A stretch of 64,000 nucleotides of DNA from VRUE01 sp963702705 (GTDB taxonomy: Bacteria > Actinomycetota > Thermoleophilia > Solirubrobacterales > 70-9), in the NCBI GenBank assembly GCA_963702705.1, contig CAVPDR010000002.1, positions 1,189,457 through 1,253,456 on the forward strand, read 5' to 3'. This document shows positions 34,499 to 42,898 of the stretch, in pieces (positions within the stretch are counted from its first letter, which is position 1; each line of letters opens with the position of its first letter). The position numbers and the translations under genes were made by a program. The notes beneath the pieces are model-generated. The model saw only the letters and a list, made by a program, of their open reading frames with translations, was not told the origin of the DNA and ran no database searches.

Positions 34499-34511
34499 CT
34501 TGTTGTCCGAA
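34470..34511 (-). promoter_or_regulatory. Conserved promoter motif overlapping the start of IPT copy 4
   Basis: GCAACTTGTTGTC at 34495-34507; minus-strand -35 TTGCTT, 17-bp spacer ending GGCCG, -10 TATCCG at 34475-34470. The motif is shorter on its distal side (TCCGA instead of TCTGTG). Confidence 0.5.
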
Positions 34512-34931
34512 TTTCAGCCATGTAGCTCCCCGCTTCTACTACTCGAATATTACTAACTAGTCCTACATTTGTCAACGCAGGCGGAATTCTTAGCGGATTT
34601 TCGCCAGTCGGGGCAGCTTCCCTTGTCTCGAGGGCAGCTTTGCCACGCCAAAGCGAACGAGAGGCGAACCGCACGCGCGGGCCTCGCCCGCGACCCGGCT
34701 TACCCGACGATCTCGAGCGCCGCTGCGCGCCCCGACATTTCATCAGCTTCCCCATCTGCCGCAAAGGCTATAGCATCCGCGCAACTTATTGTCTGCATTT
34801 CAACAAATCTACTCCGCAATTTTGTTGCTAAGCAGATACTTAGTAATCGTATCTTACAAAGAAAAGAGTTGCGTTTCAGCCAATTGTCTGGTCGGGTGGC
34901 GGCTTCGGCACCCAAGGGCAGAGGAGGGAAA
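34499..34931. promoter_or_regulatory. AT-rich divergent region before the giant repeat protein
   Basis: 433 bp without a convincing gene. The stretch 34780-34880 is clearly AT-rich. It holds another copy of the promoter motif (GCAACTTATTGTCTGCA, 34781-34797), an inverted repeat CAACAAA/TTTGTTG (34801-34807, 34821-34827) and AGATAC/GTATCT (34834-34839, 34849-34854). These make it a likely control region for the gene at 34932; the frame open from 34569 is unlikely to be translated because the signal peptide and GGAGGG site belong to ATG 34932. Confidence 0.45.
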
Positions 34932-37900
34932 ATGGAGAGTTGCAGTCAGGGTCAGCACCCATTAGCCGCGCAGAAGGTGTCGCATCGAGGACGAGACCTG
35001 ACGCGCTGCCGGCGCGCCTCGATTCTCGCGAGCTTCTTCTTTGTCGCAGCGCTGGCGGCGGCGCCTCCCTCCCTGGCGCGGGAAGTAACGACTCACGGCG
35101 GGCCGGTCGAGACCCAGCCGCATGTGTATGCGATTTTCTGGGGCTCAAGCTGGAACGGAGCGGGAGCGGAAGTGCGGGGAGCGCTCGAAACCCTCTACAA
35201 ACAGATTCCCGGCTCCGAATGGCAGGGCATCCTCACGCAGTACTGGGGCCCCGAAGGCTTCCCATCCCACAGCCTGTCCTTCACCTCCTACACCGACACC
35301 GCCCATGACGGTGCGCTCTCCAATGTGACGGACGCAGCTGTTAGAACCGAGGTCAGAGAAATCATCGCGGCAAACAAAGCCAACGGATGGCCGCAGAGTC
35401 CCAGCGTCAACGACCAGTTCGTTCTCCTTACTCCGCCCGGATCTCTCTATGCGACCGAACCCGCCGCCTGTGGGGCTCATAATTACATGCAGGAATCGCC
35501 TCAGGCTGTTTATGCCCTCGTAAGCTGGGGCTTTCTCAATGAAAAAGGAGCATACGGAGACTGTGGCCACACGGTCACCGCAGCGCACGAGTTCGCCGAG
35601 GCGGTCGTCGACCCCCGGCTCACCGGCTGGAAAGATTGGAGTTCATCCGGAGAAGGCGAGATCGCGGACATCTGCGGTCGGGAAAAAGAAGGTTCGGTGG
35701 GGGGAATGGCGGTAACGAGTCTGTGGGACAACAGCTCCAAAGGACCTTTTGGCGAAAGCAAAGGTTATTGCTCGGGCGCGGACTACGCCCCGCCGCAGAA
35801 CGCGCCGCAGATCCTGACCGAAGCGGCCAGTGCTGCGCCCTTAGAAGCGACGCTCCACGGCACGATCACCCCCAATGGCCTGGACGTCGGCAACTACTAC
35901 TTCGAATGGGGCACGACAGCCAAAAAATTCGGACACAAAACGGCCGCGAAAGGCTGGTGCTGTGGCCCATTCGCTTCCGAAGTAGAACCAGCCACGATCA
36001 CCGGACTCCTGCGGAATACCACCTACTACTTCAGGCTCGTGGTCGAAGGGCCCAAAGAACTCGAAGGAACCAGCGTGATTCCAGGCTCCGAACTGAGCTT
36101 CACCACCCCCGACTGGCGCCCGACGGTCACGACCAACGCCCCAAGCGACGTCCGCCTGCACCAGTTGACGATGAACGGCATCGCCAACCCGCACACCCTC
36201 AGCACGACCTACCACTTCGACTTCCTCAGCGATGCGAGCTGCCTGGCGAACATCGAAAAAGCCGGCAAAGAACATTGCTTCGACGGCGCCACCAGCGTCC
36301 CGGCGAGCCCCGAAGGAATCGGATCGGGGACCAAAGACGTCGCGCTCGGCAAAACCGTCGAAGGGCTCGAACCGTGGGCCGGCTACGACTACAGGATCGT
36401 CGCCACCAATTCCGAAGCGACCACGTACGGAGCCCGGATCACGGTCGCGACCAACGGCAAATGGACCCTCGAAGACCCTCCCGATCCGAAAGCCAGCAAC
36501 TCCACCACCCTGGCCGACGTCTCCTGCACCTCCCAGACCTCCTGCCTGGGGGTCGGCTATGACAACTATGCGGGCCGCAGCCTGGGCGAGTTTTGGAACG
36601 GCACGAAATGGGCCCTGATCAGCGGCGGGGAAGCCCAGTACCCGACCGCGGTCTCCTGCGGGTCGAGCACCTCCTGCTGGGCGGTCGGCTCAAAGCTCTC
36701 CGACGCCAGCCCCCTGGTCCAGAGCTGGGTCCAGGAAGAAGGGGAATGGGGAAGCTCCGCGGCGACCAAACTCATCACCCCCAGCGGTGGAACCAACCTC
36801 CACGTCAACGGCATCGCCTGCACCGCGGCGAGCGAATGCACCGCGGTCGGCTACTACCTCAAGGAAGGCCACAACCGAGCCCTGGTCGAGCGGCTCAAAT
36901 CCTCCACCTGGACGCTGCAGACCCCGCCTGAACTCGCCGACGCCGTGCTCGAAGACATCGCCTGCACCGCGGCCAACGCCTGCACCGCGGTCGGCTACCG
37001 CTCGGGCGCCACGCTCGAATCCCTCGCCGAGCACTGGAACGGCGAAAAATGGAGCACCGTCGCGGTTGGCGCTCCGATCGGCAAAGGATTCGAACTGCTG
37101 CGGTTGAGCGCGATCTCCTGCACGGCGGCAAACGCGTGCATGGCCACGGGCTACTTCATCGACGAAGAATTCGAAGAAGGCCTGCCCTTCGCCGCCACCT
37201 ATGAAGGCAGCAAATTCACGCTCACCTCGATGCCCAAACTGAGCGCGGGAACGGCGCTCGGCGACGTCTCCTGCACCGCCGCAAACTCCTGCCTTTCAGT
37301 GGGGCAGACCGCAGGCGGCAAAAGCACCCAGGCCTTTGTCTGGAACGGCAGCGAATGGCTGGCGCAGGCCTCGCCGACCCCCGCCGGCAAGACCGCCTGG
37401 CTCACCGGAGTCGCCTGCAACTCGCCCCTGGCCTGCACGATCGTCGGCTGGGACTACGGCGGCGGCGAATGGCTCTCGCTGGCGGAGCGCTACAGCTCCA
37501 AATGGACCCTCGAAGACCCACCCGATCCGAAAGCCAGCAACTCCACCACCCTGGCCGACGTCTCCTGCACCTCCCAGACCTCCTGCCTGGGGGTGGGCTA
37601 TGACAACTATGCGGGCCGCAGCCTGGGCGAGTTTTGGAACGGCACGAAATGGGCCCTGATCAGCGGCGGGGAAGCCCAGTACCCGACCGCGGTCTCCTGC
37701 GGGTCGACCACCTCCTGCTGGGCGGTCGGCTCAAAGCTCTCCGACGCCAGCCCCCTGGTCCAGAGCTGGGTCCAAGAAGAAGGGGAATGGGGAAGCTCCG
37801 CGGCGACCAAACTCATCACCCCCAGCGGTGGGACCAACCTCCACGTCAACGGCATCGCCTGCACCGCGGCGAGCGAATGCACCGCGGTCGGCTACTACCT

Positions 37901-38540
37901 CAAAGAAGGCCACAACCGAGCCCTGGTCGAGCGGCTCAAATCCTCCACCTGGACGCTGCAGACCCCGCCTGAACTCGCCGACGCCGTGCTCGAAGACATC
38001 GCCTGCACCGCGGCCAACGCCTGCACCGCGGTCGGCTACCGCTCGGGCGCCACGCTCGAATCCCTCGCCGAGCACTGGAACGGGGAAAAATGGAGCACCG
38101 TCTCGGTTGGCGCTCCGATCGGCAAAGGATTCGAACTGCTGCGGCTGAGCGCGATCTCCTGCACGGCGGCCACCTCGTGCATGGCCACGGGCTACCTCGC
38201 CGATGAAGAAGTCGAGGAGGGCCTGCCCTTCGCCGTCATCTACGACGGCAGCAAATTCTCTCTTGCGCCGTTCCCGAACCTAAGCGAAGGAACAGTGCTC
38301 GCCGACATCTCCTGCACGGCGGCAAACTCCTGCTTGACGGTGGGGCAGACCTCTGGCGGGGTCAGCACCCAGGCCGTTGTCTGGAACGGCAGCGAATGGC
38401 TGGCGCAGGCCTCGCCGACCCCCGCCGGCAAGACCGCCTGGCTCACCGGAGTCGCCTGCAACTCGCCACTTGCCTGCACGATCGTCGGCTGGGACTACGG
38501 CGGCGGCGAATGGCTCTCGCTGGCGGAGCGCTGGGAATGA
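34932..38540 (+). CDS. Giant exported protein: HExxE domain, Fn3-like domains and two seven-bladed repeats
   Basis: 1202 residues from ATG 34932, preceded by GGAGGG. Signal peptide about 28-49. Domain 1 (50-290) has HVYAIFWGSSW and TAAHEFAEAVVDPRLTGW (HEFAE at 219-223), a metal-site-like motif seen in uncharacterised secreted proteins. Two Fn3-like domains follow (about 295-395, 397-505). Residues 510-857 and 857-1202 are near-identical halves, each with seven 45-55 residue units of the form (V/I)(S/A)C....(S/A)C.(A/T)VG, suggesting two disulfide-stabilised beta-propellers. Likely a surface binding or adhesive protein. Confidence 0.8.
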   Translation: MESCSQGQHPLAAQKVSHRGRDLTRCRRASILASFFFVAALAAAPPSLAREVTTHGGPVETQPHVYAIFWGSSWNGAGAEVRGALETLYKQIPGSEWQGILTQYWGPEGFPSHSLSFTSYTDTAHDGALSNVTDAAVRTEVREIIAANKANGWPQSPSVNDQFVLLTPPGSLYATEPAACGAHNYMQESPQAVYALVSWGFLNEKGAYGDCGHTVTAAHEFAEAVVDPRLTGWKDWSSSGEGEIADICGREKEGSVGGMAVTSLWDNSSKGPFGESKGYCSGADYAPPQNAPQILTEAASAAPLEATLHGTITPNGLDVGNYYFEWGTTAKKFGHKTAAKGWCCGPFASEVEPATITGLLRNTTYYFRLVVEGPKELEGTSVIPGSELSFTTPDWRPTVTTNAPSDVRLHQLTMNGIANPHTLSTTYHFDFLSDASCLANIEKAGKEHCFDGATSVPASPEGIGSGTKDVALGKTVEGLEPWAGYDYRIVATNSEATTYGARITVATNGKWTLEDPPDPKASNSTTLADVSCTSQTSCLGVGYDNYAGRSLGEFWNGTKWALISGGEAQYPTAVSCGSSTSCWAVGSKLSDASPLVQSWVQEEGEWGSSAATKLITPSGGTNLHVNGIACTAASECTAVGYYLKEGHNRALVERLKSSTWTLQTPPELADAVLEDIACTAANACTAVGYRSGATLESLAEHWNGEKWSTVAVGAPIGKGFELLRLSAISCTAANACMATGYFIDEEFEEGLPFAATYEGSKFTLTSMPKLSAGTALGDVSCTAANSCLSVGQTAGGKSTQAFVWNGSEWLAQASPTPAGKTAWLTGVACNSPLACTIVGWDYGGGEWLSLAERYSSKWTLEDPPDPKASNSTTLADVSCTSQTSCLGVGYDNYAGRSLGEFWNGTKWALISGGEAQYPTAVSCGSTTSCWAVGSKLSDASPLVQSWVQEEGEWGSSAATKLITPSGGTNLHVNGIACTAASECTAVGYYLKEGHNRALVERLKSSTWTLQTPPELADAVLEDIACTAANACTAVGYRSGATLESLAEHWNGEKWSTVSVGAPIGKGFELLRLSAISCTAATSCMATGYLADEEVEEGLPFAVIYDGSKFSLAPFPNLSEGTVLADISCTAANSCLTVGQTSGGVSTQAVVWNGSEWLAQASPTPAGKTAWLTGVACNSPLACTIVGWDYGGGEWLSLAERWE
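36459..38537 (+). repeat. Two tandem 1041-bp units within the giant gene
   Basis: Unit 1 runs 36459-37499 and unit 2 from 37500 to 38537, each starting AAATGGACCCTCGAAGACCC. Blades 1-4 and blade 7 are almost identical in DNA; blades 5-6 differ at many sites (for example ATYEGSKFTLTSMPKLS against VIYDGSKFSLAPFPNLS). This mosaic suggests duplication followed by partial gene conversion. Confidence 0.9.
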
Positions 38541-38544
38541 TCGA

Positions 38545-38617
38545 TGGGCGGTACTGGGCTCGAACCAGTGACTTCCTCCGTGTAAAGGAGGCGCTCTCCC
38601 AACTGAGCTAACCGCCC
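38545..38617 (-). tRNA. tRNA-Val (TAC)
   Basis: On the minus strand GGGCGGT pairs with ACCGCCC; anticodon arm CCTCC-TTTACAC-GGAGG gives anticodon TAC. D arm TAGCTCAGTTGGGAGAGC and T arm CTGGTTCGAGCCCAG are canonical; discriminator A, no encoded CCA. Its 3' end is 4 bp from the stop of the convergent giant gene. Confidence 0.97.
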
Positions 38618-38687
38618 AGGCCTGTCGCTGATTATGAAACACGCGAGGCGGAATGGGAGCGCGGTCGGGGAATGGAAGAATGCGCGG

Positions 38688-39017
38688 ATGAGATTCGAGG
38701 TCTTCTGGCGGGTCGCGCTGGTGCAGCTGGTCGCGGTCGCGGTGCTCTCGCTGCTACTGGCGGCCGTCTTCTCCCACGGCTTCTTCGTCGCCTGGGGCTG
38801 GCTCGCCGGCCCCGCGGCGTGGCTGCTCTGCGCCTGGGTCACCGCCCGGGTGGTGGGACTCGACCTGCGGCTGACGCTCGTGCGCGCGGTTGTGGCGGGC
38901 CTGGTCAGCGCACTGGCCGTGTTGATCGGCCAGCACTGGCTCGGCGCGCTCGTCGCGGTCGGGCTCTTCGCCTACCTCTGCGCCCTGGACCGCGGCGGGC
39001 GGGCAGCGTGGACCTAG
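38688..39017 (+). CDS. Small integral membrane protein
   Basis: 109 residues from ATG 38688 (MRFEVFWRVALV). Four hydrophobic segments (about 7-27, 31-49, 60-78, 82-98) and a basic C-terminus. Family not recognised. It overlaps the SDR gene by 10 bp, so the two are translationally linked. Confidence 0.6.
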   Translation: MRFEVFWRVALVQLVAVAVLSLLLAAVFSHGFFVAWGWLAGPAAWLLCAWVTARVVGLDLRLTLVRAVVAGLVSALAVLIGQHWLGALVAVGLFAYLCALDRGGRAAWT

Positions 39018-39763
39018 GGCTGGAGGGTCGCGTCGCGCTGGTGATGGGCGCCAGCCGCGGCCTCGGCCGAGCGATCGCGGCAACGCTGGCGGAAGAGGGT
39101 GCGCGGGTGGCGATCGCGAGCCGCTCAGGGGAGAAGCTCGAGCAGGCGGCGACCGAGATCGGCGCGGCGGCGACACCGTTCGTCGCCGACGCCTCCGACC
39201 TGGATCGGCTCGCCGTCCTGCCCGGCGAGGTCGCCGCGGCGCTGGGCCCGGTCGAGATCCTCGTCACCAACACGGGCGGGCCGCCGTTCGGCGGCGCCCT
39301 CGACCACGGGCTCGAGGAGTGGGAGACCGCGTACCGCTCGCTGGTCCTCGCGCCCCGCGTCCTCTCCGGCGCAGTCCTGCCTGCCATGCGCGAGCGCGGC
39401 TGGGGCCGGATCGTCAACGTCGGCTCCAGCTCGACCCGAGAGCCGATCCCAGGGCTCAATCTCTCCAACGCCCACCGCATGGCCGCGGTCGGCTTCCTGA
39501 AGACGCTCTCGCGCGAGGTGGCCGCCGACGGGATCACCGTCAACACGGTCGCCACCGGCCGCTTCGGAACCGAACGCCTCGCCGCCGCGGACGGCTCACT
39601 CGAAGGCGCCGAAGAGTCCGCCAAGCAGGAAGTCCCGGCGGCCCGCCTCGGCCGCCCGGACGAGTACGGCGACCTGGTGGCCTTCCTCTGCTCCAACCGC
39701 GCCGCCTACATAACCGGCACGGTCATCCCCATCGACGGCGGCCTCCTCCGCTCGGCCTTCTAG
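39008..39763 (+). CDS. Short-chain dehydrogenase/reductase family protein
   Basis: 251 residues from GTG 39008. NAD(P)-binding motif ALVMGASRGLGRAIA, NTGG (variant of NNAG), and C-terminal ITGTVIPIDGGLL. The catalytic YxxxK is not present: the aligned position after GSSSTREP reads SNAHR (Ser-x3-Arg). This variant subfamily exists, so it may not be a conventional oxidoreductase. Overlaps the lysS stop region convergently at 39760. Confidence 0.8.
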   Translation: MDLGLEGRVALVMGASRGLGRAIAATLAEEGARVAIASRSGEKLEQAATEIGAAATPFVADASDLDRLAVLPGEVAAALGPVEILVTNTGGPPFGGALDHGLEEWETAYRSLVLAPRVLSGAVLPAMRERGWGRIVNVGSSSTREPIPGLNLSNAHRMAAVGFLKTLSREVAADGITVNTVATGRFGTERLAAADGSLEGAEESAKQEVPAARLGRPDEYGDLVAFLCSNRAAYITGTVIPIDGGLLRSAF

Positions 39764-41268
39764 TCCTCGGCGGAAGGGCGCATAGAGGGAAAGAGGATCA
39801 CGTCGCGCAAGTTCTCGGCGCCGACGAGGATCATCGCCAGCCGATCGATGCCGATGCCCGAGCCGCCGGCCGGCAACGAGCCGTATTCGAGCGCCCGCAC
39901 GAACTCGTCGTCGCTCGGATAGGGCGCCTCCTCGCTCTCGGGATGGCGGCGCTGGCGCTGGCGCACGAAGTTCTCGCGCTGCATGTCGGCGTCGTTGGTG
40001 TCGGTGCCGCCGCCGATGATCTCCATCCCGTCGACGACCCCGTCGAAGGCCTCGCCGAGCAGATCGGGGTGCTCGGGCACCGGCTTCACGGTCGGCCAGA
40101 GTTCACGCGGCAGGTCGACGAGGAAGGTGGGCTGGATCAGCTTCGGCTCGATCAGGTTGCCCTGGATCTCGTCGACGATCCAGGCCCAGTCCGCGTTCGG
40201 GTCGACGTCCTCCCCCAGCAGCTCGACCAGCTCGTCGCGGCTCGCGGTGAGGATGTCGAGGCCGGTCTCGTCACGGATCGCGTCGCGCAGGGTGACCCGC
40301 TTCCAGGGGGCCTTGAAGTCGATCTTGCGGCCGTCGCGCTCGACCACCGTCGTCCCCAGCACCTGCTCGACCACGGTCGAGATCATCTGCTCGGCGAAAT
40401 CCATCACGCCCTCGTAGCCGGCGCAGCTGAGGAACCACTCGAGCATCGTGAACTCGGGATTGTGTTTGGGTGAGATGCCCTCGTTGCGGAAGAACCTGCT
40501 CAGCTCGTAGACGTTCTCGAAGCCGCCGACGATCGCCCGCTTCAGGTAGAGCTCGGTCGCGGTGCGCAGGAACAGTTCGCGGTTGAGCGCATGGTGGTGG
40601 GTGCTGAACGGCCGGGCCGCGGCGCCGCCGGCGAGCGTCTGCAGGATCGGCGTTTCGACCTCGACGAAGTCGCGCTCATTCAGGTAACTGCGGATCGCCG
40701 CGACCAGCTTTGCCCGCACGGCAAAGATCTCGCGCGAACGCTCGTTGGCCATCAGGTCGAGCTCGCGCTGGCGGTAGCGGACCTCCGGATCGGAAATGCC
40801 GTGGAAGAGGTCGGGCGGGTCACGCAACGCCTTGCCCAGCAAGGTGCACTCGCGCACCGCCAGCGCCAGCTGGCCGCGCTTGGTCACGTGCAGCTCGCCC
40901 TCGACCCCAACGGCGTCGCCGATGTCGAGGGCGTCGACCCGCCCGAAGGCCTCCTCGCCCAGCGAGTCGAGCCGGGCGTAGGCCTGTATCGATCCGGTCA
41001 GGTCGCGGATATCGAGGAAGGCGGTCTTGCCGTGGCCGCGGCGGCCGACCAGCCGGCCGGCGATCCGGTAGGAGAACTGCGAGTGCGCACCCTCGCCCAA
41101 CTCCTCCGGATCATGGGCGGCGAAGATCGCCGAGATCTTGTCGCGGTCGGGAAAGCCAAGCCGGGGATAGGGATCGACGCCTTCGGCGCGCAGCCGCTCG
41201 AGCTTTGCCCGCCGTACGTCCTCAGTTGAGCCCTGCGAGGGCTCGGCCCCCGCAGGCACGTCGTTCAT
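39760..41268 (-). CDS. lysS: Lysyl-tRNA synthetase, class II
   Basis: 502 residues. N-terminal OB fold (YRIAGRLVGRRGHGKTAFLD), class II motif 2 (SRFFRNEGISPKHNPEFTML) and motif 3 (GGSGIGIDRLAMIL) are complete. Lysine-pocket blocks are unusual: FLVDLPRELWPTVK where FLYDYPxEVSPLAK is usual, and GGGTDTND where NAF(S/T)ELND is usual. Start ATG overlaps the prmC stop by 4 bp; it is the last gene of the argF-lgt-prmC-lysS run. Charging of tRNA-Lys is the expected role. Confidence 0.87.
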   Translation of the reverse strand: MNDVPAGAEPSQGSTEDVRRAKLERLRAEGVDPYPRLGFPDRDKISAIFAAHDPEELGEGAHSQFSYRIAGRLVGRRGHGKTAFLDIRDLTGSIQAYARLDSLGEEAFGRVDALDIGDAVGVEGELHVTKRGQLALAVRECTLLGKALRDPPDLFHGISDPEVRYRQRELDLMANERSREIFAVRAKLVAAIRSYLNERDFVEVETPILQTLAGGAAARPFSTHHHALNRELFLRTATELYLKRAIVGGFENVYELSRFFRNEGISPKHNPEFTMLEWFLSCAGYEGVMDFAEQMISTVVEQVLGTTVVERDGRKIDFKAPWKRVTLRDAIRDETGLDILTASRDELVELLGEDVDPNADWAWIVDEIQGNLIEPKLIQPTFLVDLPRELWPTVKPVPEHPDLLGEAFDGVVDGMEIIGGGTDTNDADMQRENFVRQRQRRHPESEEAPYPSDDEFVRALEYGSLPAGGSGIGIDRLAMILVGAENLRDVILFPSMRPSAED

Positions 41269-42089
41269 CGGGCCAGGCCGACCGTCACTCGCTCGTCGCC
41301 GCGGTAATCGGTCCGCGTTTCCGCCTCGCCCAACAGCTCCCGCATCGCGGGACCATGGTGCGTGTCGTGCTCGAGCGCCATCAGCCAGCCGCCCGGCGTT
41401 TCGGCGATCAGGCCGCGGATCACGCCGAGCCCGTCGTCGCCACTGTCGCCGAGCACGGCGATCTCGGGCTCGCGGCGGATCTCGGGCGAGCGCTCGTCGA
41501 TCGAAGTGTCGGTGATGTAGGGAAGGTTGGCGATCAGCAGGTCGACCTGGTCGACGTGGTCGGGAATGCCGGCGGCGACGGTCACCTCGAGCGGGATGCC
41601 GAGGCGCCTGGCGTTCTCGCGCGCTTTCTCCGCCGCTTCCTCGGAGAGGTCCGAGGCGGTCACCCGCAGGTCGGGACGCTCGTCGAGCAGGGCCAGGGCG
41701 ATCGCGCCCGAGCCGGTGCCGACCTCGTGCACCCGGGCGCCCTGCGGCAGCTCCACTCCGACGGCGACGAGCAGCTCGGTCTCGCGACGCGGGATCAGCA
41801 CCCGCTCGTCGACGGCGATCTCGATCTCGCGGAAGCGGCAGCTGCCGAGGATGTACTCGAGCGGCTCGCGTTCGCCGCGCCGAGCGACCAGCCGTTCGAC
41901 TTCCTCGCGCACCGCGGGCGAGACCTCAGTTGCGCCGTCACGCTCTAAATCTTCGACCCCGATCGCCAGCGCTTTCGCCACCAGCGCCTTCGCGTCGGCC
42001 TCCGGCGCCTCGCAGCCGGCCGCGGCGATCGCCTCCGTCGCTCGCTTCACCATCTCTTCCGCGCTCGCCACCTGGGGCGCTCCTTCCAT
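41265..42089 (-). CDS. prmC: Peptide chain release factor N5-glutamine methyltransferase
   Basis: 274 residues from ATG 42089; GTG 42101 and others in frame are alternatives. N-terminal helical domain then REPLEYILGSCRFREIEIAV and IPRRETELLVA, diagnostic for PrmC/HemK. SAM motif VHEVGTGSGAIALALL. The catalytic NPPY is NLPY here (LLIANLPYITD). It methylates the GGQ glutamine of release factors. Sits between lgt and lysS. Confidence 0.85.
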   Translation of the reverse strand: MEGAPQVASAEEMVKRATEAIAAAGCEAPEADAKALVAKALAIGVEDLERDGATEVSPAVREEVERLVARRGEREPLEYILGSCRFREIEIAVDERVLIPRRETELLVAVGVELPQGARVHEVGTGSGAIALALLDERPDLRVTASDLSEEAAEKARENARRLGIPLEVTVAAGIPDHVDQVDLLIANLPYITDTSIDERSPEIRREPEIAVLGDSGDDGLGVIRGLIAETPGGWLMALEHDTHHGPAMRELLGEAETRTDYRGDERVTVGLAR

Positions 42090-42103
42090 CTGGGCTTCCA
42101 CTG

Positions 42104-42895
42104 CTAGAACCCCGCTACGGGTCTGGTCGGGTCGGTGGAAGCCACGCGCGAAAGGGTACCGTGTCGGCGCCTGACCACGGCGATCCACACGGCGCCGCCA
42201 AACATCATCGCCAGGCTCTCCCACTGGGCGGCGGTCAGGCCGAGGGCGACGGCGTCGTTGCGGCGCAGGAACTCGACCAGGAAACGCTCGGCCCCGGCGT
42301 AGACGAGGTAGATCGCGAAGAGGACGCCGGCCCGAACCCGATCGCGCAGCTGCCAGAGGAACCAGGCGCCGAGGCCCATCGCCAGGGTCTCGTAGACCGG
42401 CGTCGGGTGGACGGTGCGGTCCGTCGGCACGGTGCCGTGCGGATAGGACATCGCCCAGGGCCCGTCCCAGGGCTTGCCGTAATCGCCGTCGCCGGAGAGC
42501 TGGCAGCCGCAGCGCCCGACCGCGTAGCCGAGCGCCAGGGCCGGTGCGGCGAGGTCGAGCAGGGCGAGTCCGAGGAAGTCGCGGTACCAGGCCCAGAGCA
42601 GGACCGCGAGGGCACCGCCGATCGCACCGCCGTACCAGACCAGCCCGGAGCCGGAAAAGAGGTTGCCGAGCAGATCGCTCTTGACGCTGCTCCAGTTCTG
42701 GATCACGAAATAGACGCGCGAGCCGACGATGCCGCCGAGCAGCGCCGAGAACCCCATCTCATAGGCCCAGTCGACCGGCTTGCCGATCTCCCCCAGGCGC
42801 TTCCAGATCAGCGCTCCGGCAGCGAGAAAGGCGAGGGCGAACATCAGGCCGAAGGTCTGCAGGGTGAGCGGGCCGAGGTGAATCTCGGGGTACAT
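42104..42895 (-). CDS. lgt: Prolipoprotein diacylglyceryl transferase
   Basis: 263 residues with about seven membrane spans. Signature block ALALGYAVGRCGCQLSGDGD (usual GRIGCFLNGCCYG) and SYPHGTVPTDRTVHPTPVYE, with the essential Arg/His/Glu motif HPTPVYE. Transfers diacylglycerol to the lipobox Cys of prolipoproteins, such as the Vps62-like protein in this window. Starts 3 bp after argF ends. Confidence 0.9.
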   Translation of the reverse strand: MYPEIHLGPLTLQTFGLMFALAFLAAGALIWKRLGEIGKPVDWAYEMGFSALLGGIVGSRVYFVIQNWSSVKSDLLGNLFSGSGLVWYGGAIGGALAVLLWAWYRDFLGLALLDLAAPALALGYAVGRCGCQLSGDGDYGKPWDGPWAMSYPHGTVPTDRTVHPTPVYETLAMGLGAWFLWQLRDRVRAGVLFAIYLVYAGAERFLVEFLRRNDAVALGLTAAQWESLAMMFGGAVWIAVVRRRHGTLSRVASTDPTRPVAGF

Positions 42896-42898
42896 CGC

